Source: an uncultured Stenotrophomonas sp. (GTDB taxonomy: Bacteria; Pseudomonadota; Gammaproteobacteria; Xanthomonadales; Xanthomonadaceae). Taken from it: DNA of 64,000 nucleotides. The stretch covers positions 1 through 64,000 of the forward strand of contig CAJYNG010000009.1 in assembly GCA_913775725.1 (NCBI GenBank). Reading direction: 5' to 3'. A model generated the notes under the pieces. The model was not told the origin of the DNA, ran no database searches, and was given only the letters and a program-made list of their open reading frames with translations. The first letter of the stretch is position 1. Each line of letters opens with the position of its first letter. This document shows positions 9,694 through 18,275 of the stretch, piece after piece. The translations under genes were made by a program, and so were the position numbers.

Positions 9694-10797
9694 GTGGCGC
9701 GCGTGGAATGGAAACGAATGCTTGGCCGCTGCCGTGAGGCGGTGCGCACGATCGACCTGCCGTTGCTGGTCGCGTTGTTGATCCTGATGGGCGCGGGCCT
9801 GGCGGTGCTGCACAGCGTGTCCGGTCCGGTGGCTGGGCAGGCGGCGCGCTTTGCCGGTGGCCTGGTGGCGATGTGGCTGCTGTCGCGTGTTTCGCTGCTG
9901 CGCCTGCGCGCGTGGACACCGGCGTTGTATGCGCTGTCGATGCTGCCGCTGATGGCGGTGTATGTGATCGGCACCGGCAAGTACGGGCAGCGCTGGCTCA
10001 ACCTGGGCATGTTCTACCTGCAGCCCTCCGAGCTGCTCAAGCTCAGCCTGCCGTTGATGATGGCCTGGTACCTGCACCGGCAGCCGTTGCCGCCCTCGCC
10101 ACGCACGGTACTGACGGCCGCAGTGCTGATCGGCGTTCCCGCCGTGCTGATCCTGATGCAGCCCAACCTCGGCACCGCCACCTTGGTCACTGCCAGTGGC
10201 GTGTTCGCGTTGTTGCTGGCAGGCCTGCACTGGGGCTGGGTGGCGACCGGCGCAACAGGATTGGCAGTGGCCGCACCACTGGCGTGGTTCGGTCTGTTGC
10301 GTCAGTACCAGAAGGATCGCGTGCTGACCTTCCTCGATCCGGCGGCAGATCCGCTCGGCACCGGCTGGAACATCCTGCAGTCACGCATCGCGATCGGTTC
10401 CGGTGGCTGGCAGGGGCGCGGCTGGGGGCAGGGCACCCAGGCCACGCTGGATTTCCTGCCCGAGTACACGACCGACTTCGCGTTTTCGGTGCTGGCCGAG
10501 GAATTCGGCTGGATCGGTGTGGCGACGCTGTTCGCGTTGTACCTGTTCGTGGTCGGACGCTGCCTGTGGATCGCAGTGCACGCACGCGACACGCATGCAC
10601 GGTTGCTGGCCGGCAGCCTGGGGTTGGCGTTCTTCGTCTATGTACTGGTCAATGGTGGAATGATTTCCGGCCTGCTGCCGGTGGTGGGCATCCCGATGCC
10701 GTTGATCAGCTATGGCGGGACATCGGCGGTCTCGCTGTTGGCTGGCATCGGACTGGTGATGGCGGTACGTGGGCACCGGCCCGTGCACGGGGGATAG
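9694..10797 (+). CDS. rodA: second RodA-like SEDS protein
   Basis: A 367-residue paralogue of the preceding RodA, with the same membrane topology and all key signatures (QSRIAIGSGG, EYTTDFAFSVLAEEFGW, GIPMPLISYGGTS). The C-terminal half is very close in sequence to the first copy, which suggests tandem duplication. The GTG at 9694 has no clear ribosome site; ATG at 9718, preceded by GGAAACGA, is a good alternative (359 residues). The ATG at 9662 is out of frame. It is separated from the mre operon by a terminator hairpin and a SMAG unit, so it is probably expressed on its own. No cognate class B PBP is adjacent. Function as a redundant or condition-specific RodA is inference. Confidence 0.9.
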   Translation: MARVEWKRMLGRCREAVRTIDLPLLVALLILMGAGLAVLHSVSGPVAGQAARFAGGLVAMWLLSRVSLLRLRAWTPALYALSMLPLMAVYVIGTGKYGQRWLNLGMFYLQPSELLKLSLPLMMAWYLHRQPLPPSPRTVLTAAVLIGVPAVLILMQPNLGTATLVTASGVFALLLAGLHWGWVATGATGLAVAAPLAWFGLLRQYQKDRVLTFLDPAADPLGTGWNILQSRIAIGSGGWQGRGWGQGTQATLDFLPEYTTDFAFSVLAEEFGWIGVATLFALYLFVVGRCLWIAVHARDTHARLLAGSLGLAFFVYVLVNGGMISGLLPVVGIPMPLISYGGTSAVSLLAGIGLVMAVRGHRPVHGG

Positions 10798-11325
10798 GTT
10801 TCCAGCCAACGGCGCAGCCCCTCGTGGGTGGTGTCTGGGTGGTCGCGGAAAGCCGGATTGCTGAGGGCTGGCCGGGTGGGTGGGCAGTGCGGGGACGCCG
10901 TGAACCCATCCATGGGGGCTTGGCCGCGGCATCCATGCCGCGGACACCCCGCACTGCCCACCCACCCGGCCGCTGACAGTTCACGGGTGTTCTCCATCCA
11001 CGGAGAAGAAAAAGAAGATCAAAGGCAAAAGCAGCTTGGCCGGTTGCTTCATTGCTTCCTGTAGAGCCGAGCCATGCTCGGCTCACGAGCAAGCGCAGCG
11101 CCGCGACCCGCTTTTGAATTTTCTTTTCTTCTCCGTGGGGGAACGCGCTCGGAACCTGTCCGTGGCCGGGTAGATGGGCTGCGCAGGGGCGTGAGCCGCA
11201 TGGATGCGGCGACCGAGCTTACATGGACGTACTTGCAGCGCCCCCTGCGCAGCCCATCTACCCGGCCCCACCCGTGAATTGCTTCTCGCGGGCACCCACG
11301 AGGGGCTGCGCCGTTGGCTGGAAAC
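10798..11325. repeat. 528-bp nested palindrome with symmetrical hairpins
   Basis: Perfect 33-bp outer arms occur at 10798-10830 and 11293-11325. Inside the left half is a 25-bp stem (10870-10894 with 10947-10971); inside the right half is a 26-bp stem (11164-11189 with 11242-11267). Each encloses smaller CCGC...GCGG hairpins. A 15-bp pair (CCACGGAGAAGAAAA, 10998-11012, with 11124-11138) surrounds a central SMAG-type hairpin (11061-11086). The whole is symmetrical about position ~11062. No credible gene lies in it. It begins directly after the rodA-2 stop codon. Confidence 0.9.
11061..11086. repeat. SMAG/GTAG REP monomer at centre of the nested palindrome
   Basis: GTAGAGCCGAGCCATGCTCGGCTCAC forms a hairpin exactly at the symmetry axis of the 528-bp palindrome. 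Confidence 0.8.
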
Positions 11326-11439
11326 GTCCTGACTCTGCGCAACGCTCGTTGTGGAAGCGTTCTCAGAACGATGCACGACAGCACGCCCGCTGACCAAAGT
11401 CCGGAAAAAGCGTTAGCTGGTTCACACTTTTACAGCGCG

Positions 11440-11453
11440 TTGATCTTGATCAA
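11440..11453. promoter_or_regulatory. FNR-type palindrome TTGATCTTGATCAA
   Basis: It fits the FNR consensus TTGAT-N4-ATCAA exactly. No gene lies at the normal distance on either strand (mltB starts 335 bp to the right), so its function is uncertain. Confidence 0.35.
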
Positions 11454-11731
11454 TGGACTTGTCGTAATCGGCCTGCACAATGGCGGCCCGTTCGGCACGG
11501 CGCGCCGTCAATCGTTGCAGCGCGAGGGGGCGTCGGGCGGGAAGCAGTACTGATCCAACGGGTACAGGGAGCGCGGGGAACTGCCACTGGGGAGCGGCAG
11601 CCGCGCAGGTACCGACCGGATCCGGTCGCCGGTTGCGTCTGCGGGGATGGGGGCGCAACCGGCAACCTCTATCTGAATGGGGGAGCACGATCACGACGTC
11701 TTCACATTTCCCGATGAACGTGGGCAAATCG

Positions 11732-11760
11732 TTGTGATTCATGGTGTTAGGGGTTTTAAT
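11732..11760 (+). promoter_or_regulatory. predicted sigma-70 promoter of mltB
   Basis: TTGTGA (11732-11737), 17-bp spacer, TTTAAT (11755-11760), 27 bp before the mltB start codon. Confidence 0.5.
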
Positions 11761-11787
11761 TCATCCATGACCTGCTAACCTGCGACG

Positions 11788-12933
11788 ATGATTCGACGCA
11801 CTCTGGCCTGCATGCTCACCCTCGGCCTGGTCGCCTGCGCGACCCAGCCGAAGTCCCCACCGTCTTCGCCCCAGGCCAGCAGTACGCCGCGCCAGCCCGC
11901 CGCCAAGTCCCATGGCCCGGCCGAGGCCGCGCCCGAAGCCGCCGCTGCCACCGCGCCGCCGGTCGATCTCACCCCGGTGCCGTTCGAGGTTGCACGGGCC
12001 CGCTTCATTGCCGATACCGCCAAGCGCTATGGTCTGAAGCCGGAGCAGATCAGCAGCGTGCTCGACCAGGCGCAGGTGCGCCAGCCGATCATCGCCGCGA
12101 TGTCGCGCCCGGCCGAACGGGTCAAACCGTGGAATGAATACCGGCCAATGTTCATCAGCAAGGCACGCATCGATGGCGGCCGCGCGTTCCTGGCCCAGCA
12201 TCGCGCCGAACTGGATCGCGTGCAGCAGCGCACCGGTGTGCCGGCCGAAGTGATCGTGGCGATCATCGGTGTGGAAACCAGCTACGGCAAGAATGCCGGC
12301 AGCCACCGCGTGCTCGATGCGCTGTACACGCTGGCCTTCTATTACCCGCGCAGCGGCGACCCGGCCAAGCTGGAACGCGAAGTACGCCGCGAGCTGTTCT
12401 TCCGCGATGAGCTGGCCAAGCTGTTCGAGCTGGGCCGCGAAGAAAAACTGGACATCACCACGCTCAAGGGCAGTTATGCCGGTGCGATGGGCATGGGCCA
12501 GTTCATGCCGTCCAGCTATCTGGATTACGCAGTGGACGGTAATGGCGACGGTCGTCGCGACCTGTTTACCAGCTACGACGACGTGTTCTCGTCCATCGCC
12601 AACTACTTCGTGAAGAAGGGCGGCTGGGTGCGTGGCGGGCAGGTGGCGGTGCCGGCGACGCTGGCGCCGGGCCGCGAGGAGTTCAATCCGACCGAATGGA
12701 TGCCGACCTGGTCGATGGCCGACCTGGCGCAGCGCGGCTACCAGCCGAGCGCGCCGGTGCAGCCGGGCGCCACCGCCACTCCGATCACGCTTGAAGGCAG
12801 CACCGGCAAGCAGTACTGGCTGGGCTTCCAGAACTACTACGCGATCACCCGCTACAACCTCTCAAAGATGTACGCGATGGCCGTGTTCCAGTTGTCCCAG
12901 GCCATCGCCGGACAGGAGCTGCCCCCGGTATGA
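11788..12933 (+). CDS. mltB: membrane-bound lytic murein transglycosylase B
   Basis: A 381-residue lipoprotein of the SltB/MltB family (GH103) that cleaves glycan strands to 1,6-anhydro ends. The N-terminus MIRRTLACMLTLGLVAC is a lipoprotein signal (Cys 17), followed by a Pro/Ala-rich linker to about residue 55. The catalytic Glu 163 is in GVETSYGKNAG, and the later MGMGQFMPSSY motif is family-typical. A C-terminal region (about 285-381) matches other MltB proteins. Its stop overlaps the start of rlpA (ATGA), tying together two glycan-processing lipoproteins. Confidence 0.95.
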   Translation: MIRRTLACMLTLGLVACATQPKSPPSSPQASSTPRQPAAKSHGPAEAAPEAAAATAPPVDLTPVPFEVARARFIADTAKRYGLKPEQISSVLDQAQVRQPIIAAMSRPAERVKPWNEYRPMFISKARIDGGRAFLAQHRAELDRVQQRTGVPAEVIVAIIGVETSYGKNAGSHRVLDALYTLAFYYPRSGDPAKLEREVRRELFFRDELAKLFELGREEKLDITTLKGSYAGAMGMGQFMPSSYLDYAVDGNGDGRRDLFTSYDDVFSSIANYFVKKGGWVRGGQVAVPATLAPGREEFNPTEWMPTWSMADLAQRGYQPSAPVQPGATATPITLEGSTGKQYWLGFQNYYAITRYNLSKMYAMAVFQLSQAIAGQELPPV

Positions 12934-14192
12934 ACATCAGATGGCTGGTCCCAGGCTTGATCGTCCTCGCGCTGGCGGCCTGCAGCAGCGCGCCGAAGAA
13001 GCCGGCCACGGCCGGCCATGGTGGCAAGTCCGGCGGCACGCTGGTACAGGGCCGGGGTTCGCGCCCGGCACACTGCCCGGAAGGCTCGCCCTACGCAGCG
13101 GCCAAGGAAGACCTGAGCACCCGCGGCAACTACACCGCCGGTGGCCTGTACAAGCCGGGCGTGCGTGACAGCACGCCGGACTACATTCCCAATGTGGCCT
13201 GCATTCCCGAGCCGGAAGTGACTGCCGAGGAACGCTCGGCAATCGGCAACAAGACCCCGTACGTGGTGCTGGGCAAGTCCTACAAGGTGCTCGACGACAC
13301 CCGCAACTATGTCGAACGCGGCACCGCGTCGTACTACGGCGCCAAGTTCCACGGCCGCCTGACCTCCAACCGCGAGGTCTACGATATGTACCAGTTCACC
13401 GCCGCGCACAAGACGCTGCCGCTGCCCAGCTTCGCCCGCGTGACCAACCTGGACAACGGCGAATCGGTGATCGTGCGCGTCAACGACCGCGGCCCGTTCC
13501 ACGATGGCCGCGTGGTTGATCTCAGCTATGCCGCCGCCGTGCGCCTGGGCATCACCCAGCGCGGCACCGGCAACGTCGAAGTGCGCGCGCTGCAGCCGGG
13601 CGAAAGCAACCTGATGGCGCAGAAGCCGTCGCGCCGTGAACGTCGTGCTGCGGAAGCGGCCGCCGCCAGCGCTGTAGCCAGTGCGCGCCCGGCACCGACC
13701 GCACGTGCCGCCGCCGACAGCGACATCGATCGCCTGGTCAAGGGTCTGCCGGCCGATGGCATGCCGGCGCGTGGCCAGCCGGCCACCACCCAGGGCGTGG
13801 CCAGCACCGTGCCGGATGTGGCGGTCAGCAGCCTGCCGCCGAGTGCACCGCCGGCGCGCAGCGCCGCACCGGTCGCAGTCGCCAGCACCCCGCCGCGCGC
13901 CGTTGCGCCGGCACCGGTCCGCACCGCACCTGCCACCCCCAGCCTGTCGCAACAGGTGGTGGGCGCGGTGATGGTGCAGGTCGCCAGCTTCTCCAACCGC
14001 GACAACGCCAACCGTGCGATGGGCCAGCTCAATGCCGCCGGCATTGTCGGCGCGACCATCAGCGACATCGCCGCCGGTGGCCGTACCCTGTTCCGCCTGC
14101 GCGTTCCCGCCAGCGACCATGCCAGTGCCGCGGAACTTGTCGGCCGCATCGCCGGTCTGGGCCTGGGTTCGCCGCAGATCGTCAAGGATTGA
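12930..14192 (+). CDS. rlpA: septal ring lytic transglycosylase RlpA family lipoprotein
   Basis: A 420-residue lipoprotein (signal ending LALAAC). It has a double-psi beta-barrel domain (RGTASYYGAKFHGRLTSN through VNDRGPFHDGRVVDLSYAAA, about 130-220), an Ala/Pro-rich linker (about 230-340) and a C-terminal SPOR domain (about 343-420, GAVMVQVASFSNRDNA). SPOR domains bind denuded septal glycans, so it should act at the division site. The order mltB-rlpA-dacC fits a wall-remodelling operon. Long compared with E. coli RlpA mainly because of the linker. Confidence 0.95.
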   Translation: MNIRWLVPGLIVLALAACSSAPKKPATAGHGGKSGGTLVQGRGSRPAHCPEGSPYAAAKEDLSTRGNYTAGGLYKPGVRDSTPDYIPNVACIPEPEVTAEERSAIGNKTPYVVLGKSYKVLDDTRNYVERGTASYYGAKFHGRLTSNREVYDMYQFTAAHKTLPLPSFARVTNLDNGESVIVRVNDRGPFHDGRVVDLSYAAAVRLGITQRGTGNVEVRALQPGESNLMAQKPSRRERRAAEAAAASAVASARPAPTARAAADSDIDRLVKGLPADGMPARGQPATTQGVASTVPDVAVSSLPPSAPPARSAAPVAVASTPPRAVAPAPVRTAPATPSLSQQVVGAVMVQVASFSNRDNANRAMGQLNAAGIVGATISDIAAGGRTLFRLRVPASDHASAAELVGRIAGLGLGSPQIVKD

Positions 14193-14292
14193 TCCGCCCG
14201 GGCCGGTGCTGCCGGCCCATGCTGCCCCGGCCTTACAATGGCCGTTACGTTCCACCCTCCATTCCTGGCCGTCCCCTGGAGCCTGCTGTCCA

Positions 14293-15513
14293 ATGAATTT
14301 CCGTTCCGCCGCCACCGCCCTGGCCGCCACCCTGGTGGTGGGCCTGGCTTCCGCCCAGACCCCGCTGCCGACCCCGGCCACGCCGGCACCTGCCGCCGCC
14401 GCTGCCGCCCCGGCCACTGTCGCCACTCCGCCGGCCCCGGCACCGAGCGTGTCCAAGGCCTGGGTCCTGATGGATTACGCCACCGGCCAGGTACTGGCTG
14501 GCGAGAACGTCCACGAGCAGCTGGCTCCGGCCAGCATCACCAAGGTGATGACGTCCTACGTGATCGCCGCCGAGGTCAAGAACGGCAAGGTCCGTGCGGA
14601 TGACCAGGTGATGATGAGCGAGCGCGCCTGGCGCGAAGGTGGTGCGGGAACCGACGGCAGCTACAGCGGCTTCCCGGTCAACCAGACTGCACGCCTGGAA
14701 GACATGGAAAAGGGCATGGCGATCCAGTCCGGCAACGACGCCGCGATCGCCCTGGCCGAGCACGTGGCCGGCAGCGAAGAGGCCTTTGCGTCGCTGATGA
14801 ACAGCTACGCCGCCAAGATCGGCATGAAGGACTCGCACTTCGTCAACGCCCATGGCCTGACTGCGCAGGGCCACCACAGCACCGCCTACGACCTGGCGCT
14901 GCTGGGCCGCGCGATGGTGCGCGATTACCCGGAAACCTACGCGTACAACAAGATCAAGGAATTCCAGGTCGGCAACATCAAGCAGCCGAACCGCAACCTG
15001 CTGCTGTGGCGCGATGGCAGCGTCGATGGCATCAAGACCGGCCACACTTCCGAAGCCGGCTACTGCCTGATGAGCTCGGCCCAGCGTGGCGACCAGCGCC
15101 TGATCGCCGTGGTGCTGGGTGGTTCGTCGGAGAAGCAGCGTGCCGACGACAGCCTGGCCCTGTTGAACTGGGGTTTCCGCTTCTTCGAGACCCACCGCCT
15201 GTATGAGCCGGGCAAGGCCGTGGCCGAGCACAAGGTCTGGAAGGGCACCACTGACAAGGTGCAGCTGGGCGTGGCCCAGCCGATGCTGGTGAGCGTGCCG
15301 CGCGGCCGCTACAACGACCTGAAGCCGAGCATCGACGTGCCCAAGACCCTGGAGGCACCGTTCACCGCCGGCCAGCAGATCGGTACCGTGAAGGTCACCC
15401 TGGATGGCAAGGTCATCGCTGAGGCACCGCTGGTGGCCGTGACCGCCGTCGAACAGGCTGGCTTCTTCAAGCGCCTGTGGGACAGCTTCTGGATGTGGTG
15501 GGAATCGGAATGA
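14293..15513 (+). CDS. dacC: D-alanyl-D-alanine carboxypeptidase (PBP5/6 family)
   Basis: A 406-residue low-molecular-mass PBP that trims the terminal D-Ala of peptidoglycan stem peptides. It has a signal peptide with an Ala/Pro-rich stretch after it, then the S11 peptidase domain. Motifs: Ser 81 in SITK, SGN at 146 and KTG at 248. A PBP5 C-terminal beta-domain (about 300-385) and an amphipathic membrane anchor (AGFFKRLWDSFWMWWE) end the protein. An in-frame ATG at 14014 lies inside rlpA and lacks the signal, so 14293 is chosen. dacA or dacC naming cannot be settled by sequence. A clear terminator follows. Confidence 0.95.
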   Translation: MNFRSAATALAATLVVGLASAQTPLPTPATPAPAAAAAAPATVATPPAPAPSVSKAWVLMDYATGQVLAGENVHEQLAPASITKVMTSYVIAAEVKNGKVRADDQVMMSERAWREGGAGTDGSYSGFPVNQTARLEDMEKGMAIQSGNDAAIALAEHVAGSEEAFASLMNSYAAKIGMKDSHFVNAHGLTAQGHHSTAYDLALLGRAMVRDYPETYAYNKIKEFQVGNIKQPNRNLLLWRDGSVDGIKTGHTSEAGYCLMSSAQRGDQRLIAVVLGGSSEKQRADDSLALLNWGFRFFETHRLYEPGKAVAEHKVWKGTTDKVQLGVAQPMLVSVPRGRYNDLKPSIDVPKTLEAPFTAGQQIGTVKVTLDGKVIAEAPLVAVTAVEQAGFFKRLWDSFWMWWESE

Positions 15514-15537
15514 TCCACGCCCCGGCGTGGTGAATGG

Positions 15538-15563
15538 AAAAGGCCGGCGAATGCCGGCCTTTT
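15538..15563 (+). terminator. rho-independent terminator after dacC
   Basis: AAAAGGCCGGC-GAAT-GCCGGCCTTTT, an 11-bp stem with a four-base loop and a T tail, 25 bp after the stop. Confidence 0.85.
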
Positions 15564-15591
15564 CGTTTCGGGATGGCGGTTGCGGATGCGG

Positions 15592-15693
15592 GTAGTGCCG
15601 GCCGCTGGCCGGCTCTCCATGAACCCATCCGGATATGCGCGCAGCCGGCCAGCGGCCGGCCTACCATCCAGAGTGCCGACCAACGGTCGGCAC
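15592..15693. repeat. three GTAG-associated hairpin repeats
   Basis: GTAGTGCCGGCCGCTGGCCGGC (15592-15613), its inverted copy GCCGGCCAGCGGCCGGC-CTAC (15644-15664) and GTGCCGACC-AAC-GGTCGGCAC (15673-15693) fill the space between two convergent genes. Confidence 0.75.
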
Positions 15694-15697
15694 CTAC

Positions 15698-16771
15698 CTA
15701 CAGCGAGCGGCTGATGGTGAAGCTGCCGAACACCGGGGCTTCGCGCTGGCCGTAGAACTCGCGGGTGCTGTGGTAGCGCGCCACCGCGAACTTCCAGCGG
15801 CCGTACATCAGCGCCATGCCGTAGCCGCCCTGTGCCACCACGTGGCGCTTGTCCACGCTGTGGCTGCTGCGGAACGTGTTGCCGTCCAGCGTGATGTCGC
15901 GGATCACCCACGCCGCATCGGTGGTCACGAACATGTGCCATGACCAGCCATTGGGGCGACCGCCACGGGTCGGCGCCGTGTTCTCACCGGCCGGACGCAA
16001 CGGCGTGCTGCCGAAATCATCGGGCAGCTTCCAGCCGAAACGCACTTCGCCACCGGCATTGGCCTTGGTTTCCAGGTTGCCGATCGCACCACCGTAGTGG
16101 CTGATTGCGTCCCAGCCCCAGCCGCCGGCATTGATGCTGGCATCGGCCGGCCAGCGGCGCATGCGCTCGTGGGTCAGCATGAACAGCGGCTCGTTGTGCA
16201 GCTGGTTGTCCCAGCCCTCGAACTTCTTGTCGTTGAGGATGTTGTGCACCGCGTCCTGCACCTGCTTGCCCTGTGCCCACGGGCCGACCACGCCCAGTGT
16301 CAGCTGGGTGGTCTGCAGCCGGTCGCCGCTGCGCGCGTTGAAGCCGAAGCTGGCGATCAGCACACCGGCATAGGGGCGGTCATCCTTGATCAGATCGCGG
16401 CGGGCCGGATCGGTCGGGGTGAAGATGCCCTGGCCGATGCTGAAGATCATGTTCTGCTGTTCGAACCTGCCGGGGTGCAGGCCTTCCAGGTACTGGTTCA
16501 CCCAGCGTGCCATGCGCGGCAGGCAGGGGTCGTCGGTGTAGTCGACCAGGTTCGGCGAGACCAGGGTCAGCTGCGCGCCGTTGGTGTACCCCTGGTCCTG
16601 GTGGCGGCCACCGAACAGGTCGTTGTCGACGCGGAAGTTGATCTGCGGCGGGTGGTCGCGCATTGCGTCCGGGCCACATTGTTCGGCGGCCTGGGCGGCA
16701 AGCGGGAGGGCGGCAGCGAGCAGGCCGGACAGCCCGAGGGCCGTGAGGCGGCGTTGGGAGGGGGGGCTCAT
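15698..16771 (-). CDS. lipid A deacylase LpxR-family outer-membrane protein
   Basis: A 357-residue predicted outer-membrane beta-barrel of the LpxR (DUF2219) family, which removes 3'-acyloxyacyl chains from lipid A. The signal peptide ends AAQAAEQ. The mature N-terminus carries the family motif FRVDNDLFGGRHQDQGYTNG, including Asn/Asp residues linked to Ca binding and catalysis, and the protein ends in an aromatic-flanked strand (GSFTISRSL). ATG at 16771 is used; a GTG at 16810 would add 13 residues before the signal. It is convergent with dacC. Deacylase activity is inferred from family membership, not demonstrated. Confidence 0.88.
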   Translation of the reverse strand: MSPPSQRRLTALGLSGLLAAALPLAAQAAEQCGPDAMRDHPPQINFRVDNDLFGGRHQDQGYTNGAQLTLVSPNLVDYTDDPCLPRMARWVNQYLEGLHPGRFEQQNMIFSIGQGIFTPTDPARRDLIKDDRPYAGVLIASFGFNARSGDRLQTTQLTLGVVGPWAQGKQVQDAVHNILNDKKFEGWDNQLHNEPLFMLTHERMRRWPADASINAGGWGWDAISHYGGAIGNLETKANAGGEVRFGWKLPDDFGSTPLRPAGENTAPTRGGRPNGWSWHMFVTTDAAWVIRDITLDGNTFRSSHSVDKRHVVAQGGYGMALMYGRWKFAVARYHSTREFYGQREAPVFGSFTISRSL

Positions 16772-17113
16772 GGAGGGGGCGGATTCTTTTGTCGTTTTAT
16801 GCCGCGACACGGTACCCCCAGGCGGCGGTTGAAACGACTACACGGCGGTCACTTGTCTGTTCCGAAAACAACATTGTCCACCTGACACAATGCGATACGT
16901 GAGGTGGGTCGGGATTGCGCGGCCCTGAGGTGGCCGGATCGGACCAAGCGTGTCGTCATCAGTATTTCCAGTCAGCTGCGGTTGTGGTTGGGGCCTTCCA
17001 TGCCCTATTCTCTGCGCCGACGCCTGGGGGGCGTCGCCAAAGGATTCAGGTCCCAGACCCTTTCTCAACCCATGGATTGTGCTTCGCCGTCGGCGAAGTG
17101 CTGGATGACTCAT
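16772..17113. other. divergent intergenic region between lpxR-like and CsgG-like genes
   Basis: 342 bp holding the promoters of both neighbours, though neither is sharp enough to place. A GC hairpin CTTCGCC-GTC-GGCGAAG (17082-17098) ends 15 bp before the plus-strand start codon and could affect its translation. No gene seen. Confidence 0.5.
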
Positions 17114-18106
17114 ATGAACAAATCGAATTCGCTCGCCCATGTGCTGGCCTGCGCGCTGCTGGGTGCCGGTCTGGTGGCCGTCAGTGCCCCGGCGTCGGCG
17201 GGTCTGCGCGACAGCTTCGCCAACAGCCGCACCTCGGCGCAGGAACAGAGCAAGAAGGGCCAGGCCGAGATTCCGGTCTGCACCAAGCCGCTGGGTTCCA
17301 TCTCGGTGATCGAGCCGGAAGACGTGGTGAACTGGTGGACCGGCCAGCAGTTGCCGGCGCCTTCGAAGCTCATCAAGGTCTTCGTCAACAAATCCAAGTG
17401 CTTCACGCTGGTGGACCGTGGCGTCGGCATGGCCGCAGCCCAGGCCGAGCGCGCGCTGGCCAGCGAAGGCCAGCTGCGTGGCCGTTCCAACATCGGCAAG
17501 GGCCAGATCCGCGCCGCCGACTACGTGCTGGTGCCGGACCTGATCTCGCAGAACAGCAATGCCAGCGGCAACGCCATTGGTGGCCTGCTGGGCGGCCTGA
17601 TCGGCGGCAAGGCCGGCGCGGTGGTCGGCGGCCTGAACTTCCGCAGCAAGACCGCGGATGTGACCCTGACCCTGACCGACGTACGCTCTTCCGAGCAGGT
17701 GGCCATCGTCGAGGGCAACTCCAAGAAGACCGATCTGGGCTGGGGCGCCGGTGGCGGTCTGTTCGGCGGTGGCGGCATCGGCGCGATGGGCGTCGGTGGC
17801 TATGCCAATACCGAAATCGGCCAGGTGATCACCCTGGCTTACCTGCAGGCCTACACCAACATGGTGGCCGAGCTGGGTGGTCTGCCGGCCAATGCCTCGG
17901 CGGCCAATGCCGGCCAGGCTGTGACCATGCTCAAGGCCGGCCGCCTGCTGGCCAATGCCAAGGGCACCGGCGCTCCGGTGCGCTCGCTGGAGCCGGGCAT
18001 GCTGCTGTACCCCACCGGCGTCAAGGAAGGCACCATGTGGGAAGTGGAAGACGAAATGGGCAACAAGGGCTGGGTCAATTCCACCCTGATGGAAACGGCC
18101 AAGTAA
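17114..18106 (+). CDS. secreted CsgG-like protein with C-terminal SH3-like segment
   Basis: A 330-residue exported protein with a clear signal peptide (residues 1-30, ending ASAG). Residues about 55-260 resemble the CsgG/curli-assembly fold: a PxSxxVxK-type core, AADYVLVPDLIS, then a glycine-rich segment (NAIGGLLGGLIGGKAGAVVGG) and the VTLTLTDVRSSEQVA strand pair. The C-terminal ~50 residues look like a bacterial SH3 domain (PGMLLYPTGVKEGTMWEVED). No lipobox Cys is seen, unlike true CsgG, and no curli genes are nearby. ATG at 17114 is preferred to 17105 because GGATGAC then fits as ribosome site. Role in the envelope unknown. Confidence 0.8.
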   Translation: MNKSNSLAHVLACALLGAGLVAVSAPASAGLRDSFANSRTSAQEQSKKGQAEIPVCTKPLGSISVIEPEDVVNWWTGQQLPAPSKLIKVFVNKSKCFTLVDRGVGMAAAQAERALASEGQLRGRSNIGKGQIRAADYVLVPDLISQNSNASGNAIGGLLGGLIGGKAGAVVGGLNFRSKTADVTLTLTDVRSSEQVAIVEGNSKKTDLGWGAGGGLFGGGGIGAMGVGGYANTEIGQVITLAYLQAYTNMVAELGGLPANASAANAGQAVTMLKAGRLLANAKGTGAPVRSLEPGMLLYPTGVKEGTMWEVEDEMGNKGWVNSTLMETAK

Positions 18107-18275
18107 GCCGCCTGCGTGCCGGTTCCGTGCCGGCACGCGTCGCCTGCCGGACCGGCCTGCAAGGGCCGGCTCCGTCAAGTGCAGAGGCCGGCTGCAACGC
18201 AGCGGCTCGCCGATGCTGCTTTTGACTTTGATGAATACTCTTGGGTTTGTTGCCCTGCGGCCCGATAATGGGTCC

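Larger units (their letters stand above)
11326..11787. other. non-coding stretch upstream of mltB
   Basis: 462 bp with no convincing gene. Short open frames on both strands (for example a 60-codon frame from 11371) have no ribosome site or recognisable content. It holds a perfect FNR/CRP-type palindrome at 11440-11453 and a good promoter at 11732-11760. Confidence 0.6.

Noticed and set aside
9662-9720. ATG at 9662 as the start of the second RodA, implying an N-terminal frameshift
   Set aside because: It is out of frame with the RodA sequence, and nothing in the alternative reading resembles RodA. The in-frame GTG 9694 or ATG 9718 gives a full-length protein without needing a frameshift.
10706-11397. 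Several 60-130 codon frames within the nested palindrome
   Set aside because: They translate the hairpin arms and mirror each other on both strands; such peptides are artefacts of the repeat.
11314-11742. Small open frames on both strands around the FNR-like site
   Set aside because: No ribosome site, no recognisable content, overlapping each other on opposite strands.
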